This document shows positions 7,034-12,754 of a DNA stretch of 12,754 bases, in pieces. Each line of letters opens with the position of its first letter. The stretch's first letter is position 1. Made by a program: the position numbers and the translations under genes. The notes beneath the pieces were generated by a model that was given only the letters and a program-made list of their open reading frames with translations, was not told the origin of the DNA and ran no database searches. The DNA comes from Methylohalomonas sp964522485 (lineage in GTDB: Bacteria; Pseudomonadota; Gammaproteobacteria; Methylohalomonadales; Methylohalomonadaceae), in assembly GCA_964522485.1 (NCBI GenBank), contig CAZFUS010000076.1, positions 1-12,754 on the forward strand. The letters run 5' to 3'.

Positions 7034-7050
7034 CGAATCATATTGATTCG
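7034..7050. promoter_or_regulatory. Perfect 17-bp dyad upstream of the peptide precursor gene
   Basis: CGAATCATATTGATTCG is a perfect inverted repeat with 7-base arms and a 3-base centre. It lies 50 bases before the precursor ATG, in the only sizeable gap before the operon, and is a good candidate for the binding site of a dimeric regulator. It does not match the Fur consensus as I know it. I could not place a convincing sigma-70 or ECF promoter around it. A TATACT at 6992-6997 is a possible -10 element without a good -35. Confidence 0.4.
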
Positions 7051-7086
7051 GAGGCTCTTAGGGGCCGTCTACTTAAAGTAATAACC

Positions 7087-7091
7087 GGAGG
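7087..7091 (+). promoter_or_regulatory. Strong ribosome binding site of the precursor gene
   Basis: GGAGG lies eight bases before the ATG at 7100. It is the strongest Shine-Dalgarno sequence in the window and fits a small peptide that must be made in excess over its modifying enzymes. The bases GGAG (7087-7090) could pair with CTCC (7095-7098) in a small hairpin covering the site. Confidence 0.7.
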
Positions 7092-7099
7092 AATCTCCT

Positions 7100-7324
7100 A
7101 TGTCTGACAAACGTAAATTAGGTCCTGTTGCCGCTGCGCTGGGTACTACTTTTGCTATTTCACTGGCGGCCAGCCCGCTTGCCAATGCGGCTGAGAATCC
7201 CTTCTCGGTGACCGAGCATGGTTCCAGCTACACGGTCGCCGAGGGTGAATGCGGTGAAGGCAAGTGTGGTGACAAAGAGGAAGGTGAAGGCAAGTGCGGT
7301 GAAAAAGGTGATAGCGAAAGCTAA
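7100..7324 (+). CDS. hvfA: HvfA-type precursor peptide with EGKCG motifs (MNIO-modified RiPP)
   Basis: A 74-residue secreted precursor. Residues 1-30 are a signal peptide: a KRK start, a hydrophobic Ala/Leu-rich segment, and probable signal-peptidase cleavage after ANA (28-30). After a short linker, the core holds three cysteines in repeated motifs: EGECG (48-52), EGKCG (53-57) and EGKCG (63-67), followed by a charged tail ending GDSES. In Haemophilus HvfA the EGKCG cysteines are converted by the DUF692 enzyme HvfB to copper-binding oxazolone/thioamide groups. The next two genes encode exactly that enzyme pair, so the same chemistry is inferred. The mature peptide would be about 44 residues, highly acidic and low in complexity. 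Its likely role is binding or buffering copper in the periplasm or outside the cell. Three motifs is a small number, and EGECG departs from the consensus at the Lys. The start is fixed by GGAGG eight bases upstream. Confidence 0.88.
   Translation: MSDKRKLGPVAAALGTTFAISLAASPLANAAENPFSVTEHGSSYTVAEGECGEGKCGDKEEGEGKCGEKGDSES
7253..7302 (+). repeat. Direct repeat encoding the EGKCG motifs
   Basis: Two 20-base copies at 7253-7272 and 7283-7302 differ at one position and each encodes G-EGKCG followed by the start of the next codon. The spacing of 30 bases equals ten codons. This suggests that motif number changes by in-frame duplication within the precursor core. Confidence 0.75.
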
Positions 7325-7373
7325 ACCGGATACGACAGCTGAGACTGCATTCGGTTGATGCTGATTCGTGCTT

Positions 7374-8240
7374 ATGTCTGTTAATTACCCTGTACAGGGT
7401 ACCGGTCTGGGTCTGCGGCGGGCTTTTATCGGCCCGCTGGCAGACCGGCCGTCTTCAGAGGTCGATTTCTATGAAGTCGCGCCGGAAAACTGGATCGATA
7501 TCGGCGGCCGCAATGGCCGTTTGTTACGCCGGTTTACCGAGCGTTGTCCATTCGTCTGTCATGGCCTGTCGCTGAATCTGGGTGGTCCCGCACCGCTGGA
7601 CGAAGCGTTTCTGCACCGGGTCAGACAATTTCTCGATGAACACAATGTCCGCTGCTACAGTGAACACCTGAGCTATTGCGGCGACGATGCCCACCTTTAT
7701 GACCTGATGCCGATTCCGTTTACGGAGGAGGCGGTCGATTACGTCGCCGAACGCATCCGGCGCGCCCAGGATATTCTCGGCCGGCGTCTGGCGGTGGAAA
7801 ACGTGTCCTACTACGCCGCCCCCGGTCAGGCGATGTCCGAAATCGAATTCATCAATGCCGTCATCGAGCGCGCCGATTGTCTGCTGCTGCTCGATGTCAA
7901 CAATATCTATGTCAACAGCATCAATCACAGTTACGATCCTGTGGAGTATCTTTATGCCCTGCCCGGCGATCGTATTGCCTATGCGCATATCGCCGGTCAT
8001 GCCGTAGAGGCTGAAGATCTGCGTGTCGACACTCATGGCGCGGACGTGATCGATCCGGTCTGGGATCTGCTGGATAAAGCCTACGCCCGCTTCGGTGTGT
8101 TCCCGACACTGCTGGAACGTGATTTCAATATTCCGCCGCTGGAGAAGTTACTCGCCGAAGTGGAGACCATAGTTTCGATTCAGCAGCGTCATGCAGCGAT
8201 AGAACAGGCTGACAGATCCGTGCATCATGCCAGCGCCTGA
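7374..8240 (+). CDS. hvfB: DUF692 multinuclear non-heme iron oxidase (MbnB/HvfB family)
   Basis: A 288-residue TIM-barrel enzyme of the MNIO family. It is expected to use a two- or three-iron centre and oxygen to modify precursor cysteines. The metal-binding pattern of the family is complete: H63 in CHGLSLNLGG, E97-H98 in YSEHLSY, E142-N143 in VENVSYY, D174 and N177 in LLLDVNNIYVN, H205 and H209 in AHIAGH, D219 and H221 in DTHG, and E248 in LLERDFNIP. Assignment of each residue to an iron is by analogy, not shown here. A TGA at 7362-7364 limits the start to GTG 7368 or ATG 7374. ATG 7374 (MSVNYPVQGTGLGLR) fits the family better. Its ribosome site is weak compared with that of the precursor. 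The gene lies 49 bases after the precursor, and its 3' end overlaps the next gene by 14 bases. Confidence 0.93.
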   Translation: MSVNYPVQGTGLGLRRAFIGPLADRPSSEVDFYEVAPENWIDIGGRNGRLLRRFTERCPFVCHGLSLNLGGPAPLDEAFLHRVRQFLDEHNVRCYSEHLSYCGDDAHLYDLMPIPFTEEAVDYVAERIRRAQDILGRRLAVENVSYYAAPGQAMSEIEFINAVIERADCLLLLDVNNIYVNSINHSYDPVEYLYALPGDRIAYAHIAGHAVEAEDLRVDTHGADVIDPVWDLLDKAYARFGVFPTLLERDFNIPPLEKLLAEVETIVSIQQRHAAIEQADRSVHHASA

Positions 8241-8988
8241 TCATTTTCGCGCCACACAATACGCTTTTACCCGGCATATTCGCGATCCCGAGAATGAGCC
8301 GGCGCCCGCCGATGTTGAAGATCGGCGTATGGCGATCTATCGGCGACTGTTATTCAACAACATTGCCAATCTAATCACCGATGCTTTCCCTGTCCTGCGC
8401 AAATTGACGCCCGATGATCGCTGGGAAGCGATGCTGCGCGACTATTTCAAGCACCACCATGCGACCAACCCGCTGTTTCCGCAGATGCCGACCGAGTTTC
8501 TGAAATACCTTGAACAGGAACGCGAGGATCCGGGCGATCCGCCGTGGCAGCGGGAACTGGCGCATTACGAATGGCTGAAAATTGCGACGTCCATCGATCC
8601 GCGTGAAATCGACATGCGGGATATCGATGCCGGGGGCGATCTGCTGGCCGGTGTGCCGGCCGTTAGTCCGCTTGCCAATGCCGTGGCCTATCAATGGCCG
8701 GTACACCGTCTGGGTCCGGACTTCATTCCTGACGAGCCGCCGTTGCAGGCCAGCTATCTGGTTATCTATCGCGATCCCGACGACAGGGTTGGCTCTCTGG
8801 AGCTCAATCCGGTCAGTGCCAGGCTGCTTGAGCTGCTCCGGACGCAGACTGCCACGGGCCGGGCGCTGCTGGAACAGATCGCCGCCGAGCTGCAGCACCC
8901 GGATCCGCAGGTTGTCATGGACGGCGGCCGGCAGACGCTGGAACAGTTACGTGAGCGCAGCATCGTACTCGGCTGTCGCATGAACTGA
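8227..8988 (+). CDS. hvfC: DUF2063 partner protein of the MNIO (HvfC family)
   Basis: A 253-residue protein with the DUF2063 N-terminal domain at about 8-95, including RMAIYRRLLFNNIANLITDAFPVLRKL and PLFPQMPTEFLKYL. A C-terminal half follows, with ELAHYEWLKIATSID and a winged-helix-like end (LELLRTQTATGRALLEQIAAEL). Proteins of this family form a complex with the DUF692 enzyme, as MbnC does with MbnB, and are thought to recruit the precursor leader peptide. The domain was once labelled DNA-binding, but the operon context argues for the partner role. The start ATG 8227 lies inside the end of the MNIO gene, so the two are probably translationally coupled, which suits a 1:1 complex. No signal peptide is seen, so it is cytoplasmic. 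Confidence 0.9.
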   Translation: MPAPDHFRATQYAFTRHIRDPENEPAPADVEDRRMAIYRRLLFNNIANLITDAFPVLRKLTPDDRWEAMLRDYFKHHHATNPLFPQMPTEFLKYLEQEREDPGDPPWQRELAHYEWLKIATSIDPREIDMRDIDAGGDLLAGVPAVSPLANAVAYQWPVHRLGPDFIPDEPPLQASYLVIYRDPDDRVGSLELNPVSARLLELLRTQTATGRALLEQIAAELQHPDPQVVMDGGRQTLEQLRERSIVLGCRMN

Positions 8989-9040
8989 AGCGTTATCTAC
9001 ACTTCCCCAATCAACAATAACAACAGGACTGACAGCCAGA

Positions 9041-9652
9041 ATGCGACTGTTGAATCGCCTGCAGGATCTGCTGGATGCTACCCGCGCTTTTGATTTTCTC
9101 GCACCGCTGTTGCTGCGGCTGTATCTGGCACCGGTGTTCTGGATGGCCGGTGCCAACAAGATCGATTTTTCCAGTTTCCTGCCCAAGGAAAGCGTGGTCC
9201 AGTGGTTTGGCAATCCCGACTGGGGTCTGGGACTGCCGCTGCCCGCTCTGATGGCGTTCCTGGCGGCGTGGACGGAATTACTGGGTGCTGTGTTGCTGCT
9301 GGCGGGGCTCGCCGTACGCTGGATAGCGATACCATTGATGATGACGATGATGGTTGCCGCGGTGATGGTGCACTGGCAGAACGGCTGGCTGGCGATCGCC
9401 GAGGGCAGTGGCCTGTTCGCCACCGAACGCACGCAGGCCGCGGTCGAACGTCTGGATCAGGCCAGGGCGATTCTCAGGGAGCATGGTGATTATCAGTGGC
9501 TGACCGAACACGGCGGTTTCGTGGTGCTGAATAACGGCATCGAATTCGCCGCCACCTATTTCATCATGCTGCTGACGCTCTTTTTTATCGGCGGCGGCCG
9601 TTATGTCAGTCTTGATGACTGGATTGCGCGCCGGTTTCGTACTGCTTCATAA
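9041..9652 (+). CDS. DoxX-family membrane protein of the MNIO operon (HvfD type)
   Basis: A 203-residue inner-membrane protein. Hydrophobic segments lie at about 20-38, 69-91, 93-111 and 166-186. The first (LLLRLYLAPVFWMAGANKI) and the second/third (AAWTELLGAVLLLAGLAVRW) carry the DoxX-like pattern. Between the third and fourth segments there is a long, mostly polar loop (112-165, with ATERTQAAVERLDQARAILREHGDY), so it is longer than a plain DoxX protein of about 140 residues. DoxX proteins are frequent last members of DUF692/DUF2063 clusters. Their role there is unknown, with respiratory-chain coupling or help in peptide maturation proposed. It starts 52 bases after the DUF2063 gene with a modest ACAGGAC ribosome site, probably in the same operon. 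Confidence 0.87.
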   Translation: MRLLNRLQDLLDATRAFDFLAPLLLRLYLAPVFWMAGANKIDFSSFLPKESVVQWFGNPDWGLGLPLPALMAFLAAWTELLGAVLLLAGLAVRWIAIPLMMTMMVAAVMVHWQNGWLAIAEGSGLFATERTQAAVERLDQARAILREHGDYQWLTEHGGFVVLNNGIEFAATYFIMLLTLFFIGGGRYVSLDDWIARRFRTAS

Positions 9653-9749
9653 AGCACTTTTAAAGAACGGGTATTTGCCTGCCCGGGCATCCGGACCGGC
9701 GGCTATTGATCGTTATTGCGAAGCAGAAGCAGGGGATGGCCGCGTCAAA

Positions 9750-12230
9750 TCAACCGGCCTGGGCGCGGCCCTGGGATTTGTCTTCCATGGTTTCGACGAG
9801 CAGACGGGGTTTTTCAATCAGATGACCCTGAACATAATCGACGCCGATACCCTGCAGGGCCTCGAGGATTTCGCCGGAGCTGACATTCTTGACGATCGTC
9901 TGGGCACCGATGCGGTGACTGAGCAGGTTGATCGCTTCAACAAGTGTGTAGTCCAGAGAATGTGATGTCGGATCGTGTATATGCCGTGCATCGATTCTGA
10001 TGTAATCGAGTTTCAGGGAATGCAGGTAGCGGAATGCCCCCAGACTGAAGCCGAAATCATCGATCGTGATACGGCAGCCGTAACGCCTCAGCAGGTCGAG
10101 CAGCTGTTCACTGCGACCGGGCTCGCTCACCAGCGATTTTTCATCGAACTCGAAACAGAGCCGTTCGGTGACCTTATGATATTTGCGCAACAGATCGGCT
10201 ATCTGGTCAAGGCTGTGTCCGTCACTGACGGTCTGCCCTGACAGACTCATCGTAAGACGGGCGCTGTCCTGCAGATGCGGATGGCTGTCCTCCAGATTCT
10301 TCAGTACCGATTCCAGCACGCTGATATCAATCTGCGGCAGCAGGTGATGGCGCTGGGCGATGGTCAGAAAACGCCGCGGCATGACCACACGATCGTTGTC
10401 GTCAGAAACCCGCAGCAGAATTTCGTGCAGTTCCGTCGGATTCTCCTCATCCAGCGGTTTGATGCTCTGAATGAACAGCTTGAATTTCCGGTTGCGGATG
10501 GAATCGATAATGATTTCGGCCCAGCGTGCCTCGTTACGGATATTCGAATCAGTGCTCTCATTCGGTTCGCGTAAAACAACCTGATTGCCGCCGTTCTCCT
10601 TGGCTTCGTAACAGGCCAGGTCGGCCGTGCGCAGGGTATCGTTGATTGCCGTGGTTTTATGATTGACCGTCACGATGCCGATACTGGCCGATATTTGAAA
10701 CCGGGCATGTTCCCATTTGAAGTCGATGTCCGTGAGTGCCTTGCGCATCGCTTCGGCGATCACCTGGGCACGTTCCAGACCGCAGCTGTACAGAATGAGT
10801 CCGAATTCGTCGCCGCCGATGCGCGCCAGCGTGTCCGTTTCGCGGACCTTCTCGCGCAGACAGACCGCAATATGTTTCAGCAGCGCATCTCCGGCCATGT
10901 GACCGTAGGTATCATTGATCTGTTTGAAGTTGTCGAGATCGATAAAACACAGAATGTGCTGGCGGTTCTCGCCGGGGATATTCTGGAGGACATGCTGCAG
11001 GCGCTGCTCGAATTCACGCCGGTTGATGAGCCCGGTCAGCGGATCATGCGCGGCCTGCCAGGAGAGCGTCCTGAGCAAATCCCGGCGCTGGGTAATATCG
11101 CGGATAACAAATACCGCCCCCGTGACTTCGGCCTCCGCATCACGGATGGGACTGACGTCGAATTCAATGCCGTATTCCAGCCCGTCGCGTCGCACCAGCA
11201 CGGAATTCTCGGATTCGGTGATGGCGGTACGGTTGTGCAGGCAGCGGACCACCGGATCATCGATATGGACGCGGGTTTGTTCATCAATAATACGGACCAC
11301 GTCGGCGGCCGGCTTGCCACTGGCGAGGTCGGAGGTCCAGCCCGTGTATTCCTCGGCCAATGGATTCATGAACATCACCCGGCCCTGCAGATTGGTCGTA
11401 ATAACGGCTTCCTTGATGGATCGCAGGGTGAGTTCGGAGGAAAGCCTTTCCGCATTCAGCCGCTGACCGTTCTGTAAATGATCGTGAACGGCCTTCTTGA
11501 GATTGGCATTGTCCTCACGGGTTTTCTGATGGTTTTGATAAAGTTCGGCGATGTGCTGCTGGTTTTCATCGGCGAGGTGGAAGGCGCGCAGCAGGACGTT
11601 ATTGTAATTGCGGGCTGCCAGCAGTAACGCCGTTGCCATCAGCAGGCCGGTAACCAGCCATGCCACGGGCAGAGGGTCGGATGCGAACGCAAGCGCCAGC
11701 AAGGCGGGAACGGCGGCCAGTGCCACAAAGCTCAGGTAACTCTGGAACACGCTGCCCAGAACCGGCAGGTGCAGCGTACAGAGCAGCGACAGCAGAATCA
11801 GATACAGCAGTTGCTGATTGATCGTCAGATGCGGCAGCATCAGCACGAAGCCGACGCTCCAGGCCAGAGCGCTTGCACCGGCGAGCATGGTTTCGTAACG
11901 CGTCCAGGAAGTGATCGCGTTGATGCGGTTGTCCTGGCGCGAATATTCCCGCAGCAGGATGACATGAAGCAGACTGTTCAGGCTGATGAAGGCCAGCCAG
12001 GGCAGCAGCAGATATTGCGGGATCTGGTTCCAGAGAGCGGCGGTCAGGCCGAATGACAGGAGCAGAACGGCGGCGATGCCCAGCGGTGCCTGGCGGAACA
12101 GGATGTTTACCTGCTGGCGCTGCTTGGCAGCCTCGGTGCTGGCTACGTACTCGGCGCTGTCCAGTCCCAGTACTTCGGTAGCCGAACTGGCCTCTGCGTG
12201 TTCTAGCTTATAGTCGGTTGTTTCCGCCAT
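9750..12230 (-). CDS. Membrane PAS-GGDEF-EAL protein (c-di-GMP signalling), EAL domain degenerate
   Basis: An 826-residue protein. The N-terminal 45 residues are cytoplasmic. About six hydrophobic segments follow between 45 and 207, then a coiled-coil-like linker (220-262). A PAS sensor domain (about 263-383) starts at SIKEAVITTN and ends in VFVIRDITQRR. The GGDEF domain (385-555) opens with AAHDPLTGLINR, and its active-site motif GGDEF (472-476) is intact. An inhibitory I-site RETD (463-466) sits five residues ahead of it, so diguanylate cyclase activity with product inhibition is likely. The EAL-like domain (567-812) has EIL (603-605) in place of EAL and keeps E694, DD 724-725 and K740. It has Ser662 where the metal-binding Asn is expected and K781/S784 in place of the AEGVE glutamates, so phosphodiesterase activity is doubtful. 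The gene converges on the DoxX gene 97 bases away. ATG 12230 has only a weak ribosome site. Confidence 0.9.
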   Translation of the reverse strand: MAETTDYKLEHAEASSATEVLGLDSAEYVASTEAAKQRQQVNILFRQAPLGIAAVLLLSFGLTAALWNQIPQYLLLPWLAFISLNSLLHVILLREYSRQDNRINAITSWTRYETMLAGASALAWSVGFVLMLPHLTINQQLLYLILLSLLCTLHLPVLGSVFQSYLSFVALAAVPALLALAFASDPLPVAWLVTGLLMATALLLAARNYNNVLLRAFHLADENQQHIAELYQNHQKTREDNANLKKAVHDHLQNGQRLNAERLSSELTLRSIKEAVITTNLQGRVMFMNPLAEEYTGWTSDLASGKPAADVVRIIDEQTRVHIDDPVVRCLHNRTAITESENSVLVRRDGLEYGIEFDVSPIRDAEAEVTGAVFVIRDITQRRDLLRTLSWQAAHDPLTGLINRREFEQRLQHVLQNIPGENRQHILCFIDLDNFKQINDTYGHMAGDALLKHIAVCLREKVRETDTLARIGGDEFGLILYSCGLERAQVIAEAMRKALTDIDFKWEHARFQISASIGIVTVNHKTTAINDTLRTADLACYEAKENGGNQVVLREPNESTDSNIRNEARWAEIIIDSIRNRKFKLFIQSIKPLDEENPTELHEILLRVSDDNDRVVMPRRFLTIAQRHHLLPQIDISVLESVLKNLEDSHPHLQDSARLTMSLSGQTVSDGHSLDQIADLLRKYHKVTERLCFEFDEKSLVSEPGRSEQLLDLLRRYGCRITIDDFGFSLGAFRYLHSLKLDYIRIDARHIHDPTSHSLDYTLVEAINLLSHRIGAQTIVKNVSSGEILEALQGIGVDYVQGHLIEKPRLLVETMEDKSQGRAQAG

Positions 12231-12447
12231 GCTGCTGCACAGCCTCTGCCGAAGGATTCAAAAAGAATGCGCTGTTTGTACCCTTGCGGGACGGTCATTA
12301 GATAAAAGATAGACCAGTCGCCGTTCGCCCCCTGTGATGCGCCACACAATAATGAAAACGCATCTTGCTATACAAATACGTGATTTCTATCTCAGAAACA
12401 AGTGTTTAAATGCATATTTGCAGAATCCTGGTCAATTTTGGCGGCTG
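12231..12447 (-). promoter_or_regulatory. 217-base gap with the promoter region of the GGDEF-EAL gene
   Basis: The gap is AT-rich in its right half (about 12330-12430). On the minus strand, candidate elements are TTGACC (about 12428-12433) and TTGTTT followed 17 bases later by TATTTG, both weak. I find no tRNA, sizeable ORF or riboswitch in it. The GGDEF-EAL gene must be transcribed from here or from further upstream beyond the polymerase gene. Confidence 0.25.
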
Positions 12448-12454
12448 TCAGCCG
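12442..12454 (-). terminator. Small hairpin over the stop of the polymerase-like gene
   Basis: CGGCT and AGCCG form a 5-bp stem with a three-base loop that includes part of the TGA stop at 12448-12450. On the minus strand CCAAAATT follows, not a clear T-run. It could help to end the transcript but is short. Confidence 0.25.
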
Positions 12455-12754
12455 TCGCCTTCCAGATTGGGATTCGGAATATGGGTGAAGGCAATGCGCA
12501 TGGGCGCGCTGTCGCGGGCCAGGTGAGCGCCGCCGAAATAGACGCTGTTACGGCCGAATTTCTCATTGATCGAATCCATCGTCGTATTCAGCTGCTCCCG
12601 ATTGTGCACATCACCGAACAGCGACAGGCTGTGGCCGCGCTTTTCCAGCAGCTCGGTGAGCACCACGCCGACGCGCAATAACGGCGGTGTATTGCAAGGT
12701 CGCCGTTGCCAGAGCTGTTTCAGTGCATGCAGCAGTTCGAGCGTGTCATCGCTG
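12448..12754 (-). CDS. Probable Y-family DNA polymerase, C-terminal part (5' end outside the window)
   Basis: The minus-strand frame is open from the window end to the TGA at 12448-12450, about 102 residues. It reads through the apparent TTG start at 12678, with DDTLELLHALKQLWQRRP upstream, so the ORF is partial. Features such as PPLLRVGVVLTELL, SLFGD, LNTTMDSINEKFGRNSVYFGG and ARDSAPMRIAFTHIP resemble the little-finger domain and tail of Y-family translesion polymerases (DinB/UmuC-like). This domain holds primer-template DNA in bypass of lesions. The catalytic palm lies outside the window, so activity cannot be judged. It is oriented the same way as the GGDEF-EAL gene but separated from it by 217 bases. 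Confidence 0.65.
   Translation of the reverse strand, partial: SDDTLELLHALKQLWQRRPCNTPPLLRVGVVLTELLEKRGHSLSLFGDVHNREQLNTTMDSINEKFGRNSVYFGGAHLARDSAPMRIAFTHIPNPNLEGDG

Noticed and set aside
7034..7050. Fur box
   Set aside because: The dyad arms CGAATCA/TGATTCG do not match the GATAATGATTATC-type consensus.
7066..7071. CGTCTA as an ECF-sigma -10 element before the precursor gene
   Set aside because: ECF factors often control such operons, but no matching -35 element is found at 16-17 bases upstream.
9653..9749. Bidirectional terminator between the convergent genes
   Set aside because: Only a short GC palindrome (TGCCCGGGCA) and no stem with a T-run are found there.
9603..9965. 120-residue plus-strand ORF across the DoxX/GGDEF-EAL junction
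   Set aside because: It starts inside the DoxX gene in another frame and runs antisense into the GGDEF-EAL 3' end.
10659..11477. 272-residue plus-strand ORF opposite the GGDEF-EAL gene
   Set aside because: The minus frame holds PAS and GGDEF motifs. The plus ORF has no motif and no ribosome site.
12231..12447. tRNA, riboswitch or CRISPR in the gap before the polymerase-like gene
   Set aside because: No cloverleaf, repeated units or conserved riboswitch core could be found by reading both strands.

Overview
The window looks like a chromosomal segment of a gammaproteobacterium. The base composition is moderately GC-rich. The order recJ - prfB - lysS is the one known from E. coli. An RpfE/ApgM-type gene directly upstream of recJ recalls the Xanthomonas rpf region. 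The intergenic gaps carry REP-like and MITE-like repeats of the kind seen in such genomes. I cannot name a genus from the sequence.

Layout, left to right. Bases 1-623 hold the 3' part of a threonine synthase gene (thrC) with an unusual cysteine-bearing insertion. A REP-like inverted pair follows (655-733), then an RpfE/phosphoglycerate-mutase-like gene (773-1789). A gap of about 480 bases (1790-2268) holds two weak small ORFs, one on each strand, and an AT-rich recJ promoter region. Next come recJ (2269-3999), prfB with a programmed +1 frameshift (4193-5291) and lysS (5400-6890). Two different repeat-like elements sit in the gaps on either side of prfB.

The most interesting part is 7100-9652. 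It is a compact operon for a copper-binding type of ribosomally made, post-translationally modified peptide. It encodes a short secreted precursor with EGKCG-type cysteine motifs, a DUF692 multinuclear non-heme iron oxidase (MNIO, MbnB/HvfB family), its DUF2063 partner (HvfC family) and a DoxX-family membrane protein. The expected sequence of events, by analogy with Haemophilus HvfABC, is as follows. The MNIO and its partner convert the cysteines of the precursor in the cytoplasm, probably to oxazolone/thioamide groups. The peptide is then exported through its signal peptide and binds copper outside the cytoplasm. The DoxX protein acts in the inner membrane, in a role that is not established. 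A perfect 17-bp dyad 50 bases before the precursor start is a candidate operator.

On the minus strand, 9750-12230 encodes a large membrane-anchored PAS-GGDEF-EAL protein. Its diguanylate cyclase motif and inhibitory site are intact, but its EAL domain is degenerate, so it is probably a cyclase or c-di-GMP receptor rather than a phosphodiesterase. The window ends in the C-terminal part of a probable Y-family DNA polymerase, also on the minus strand (12448-12754).
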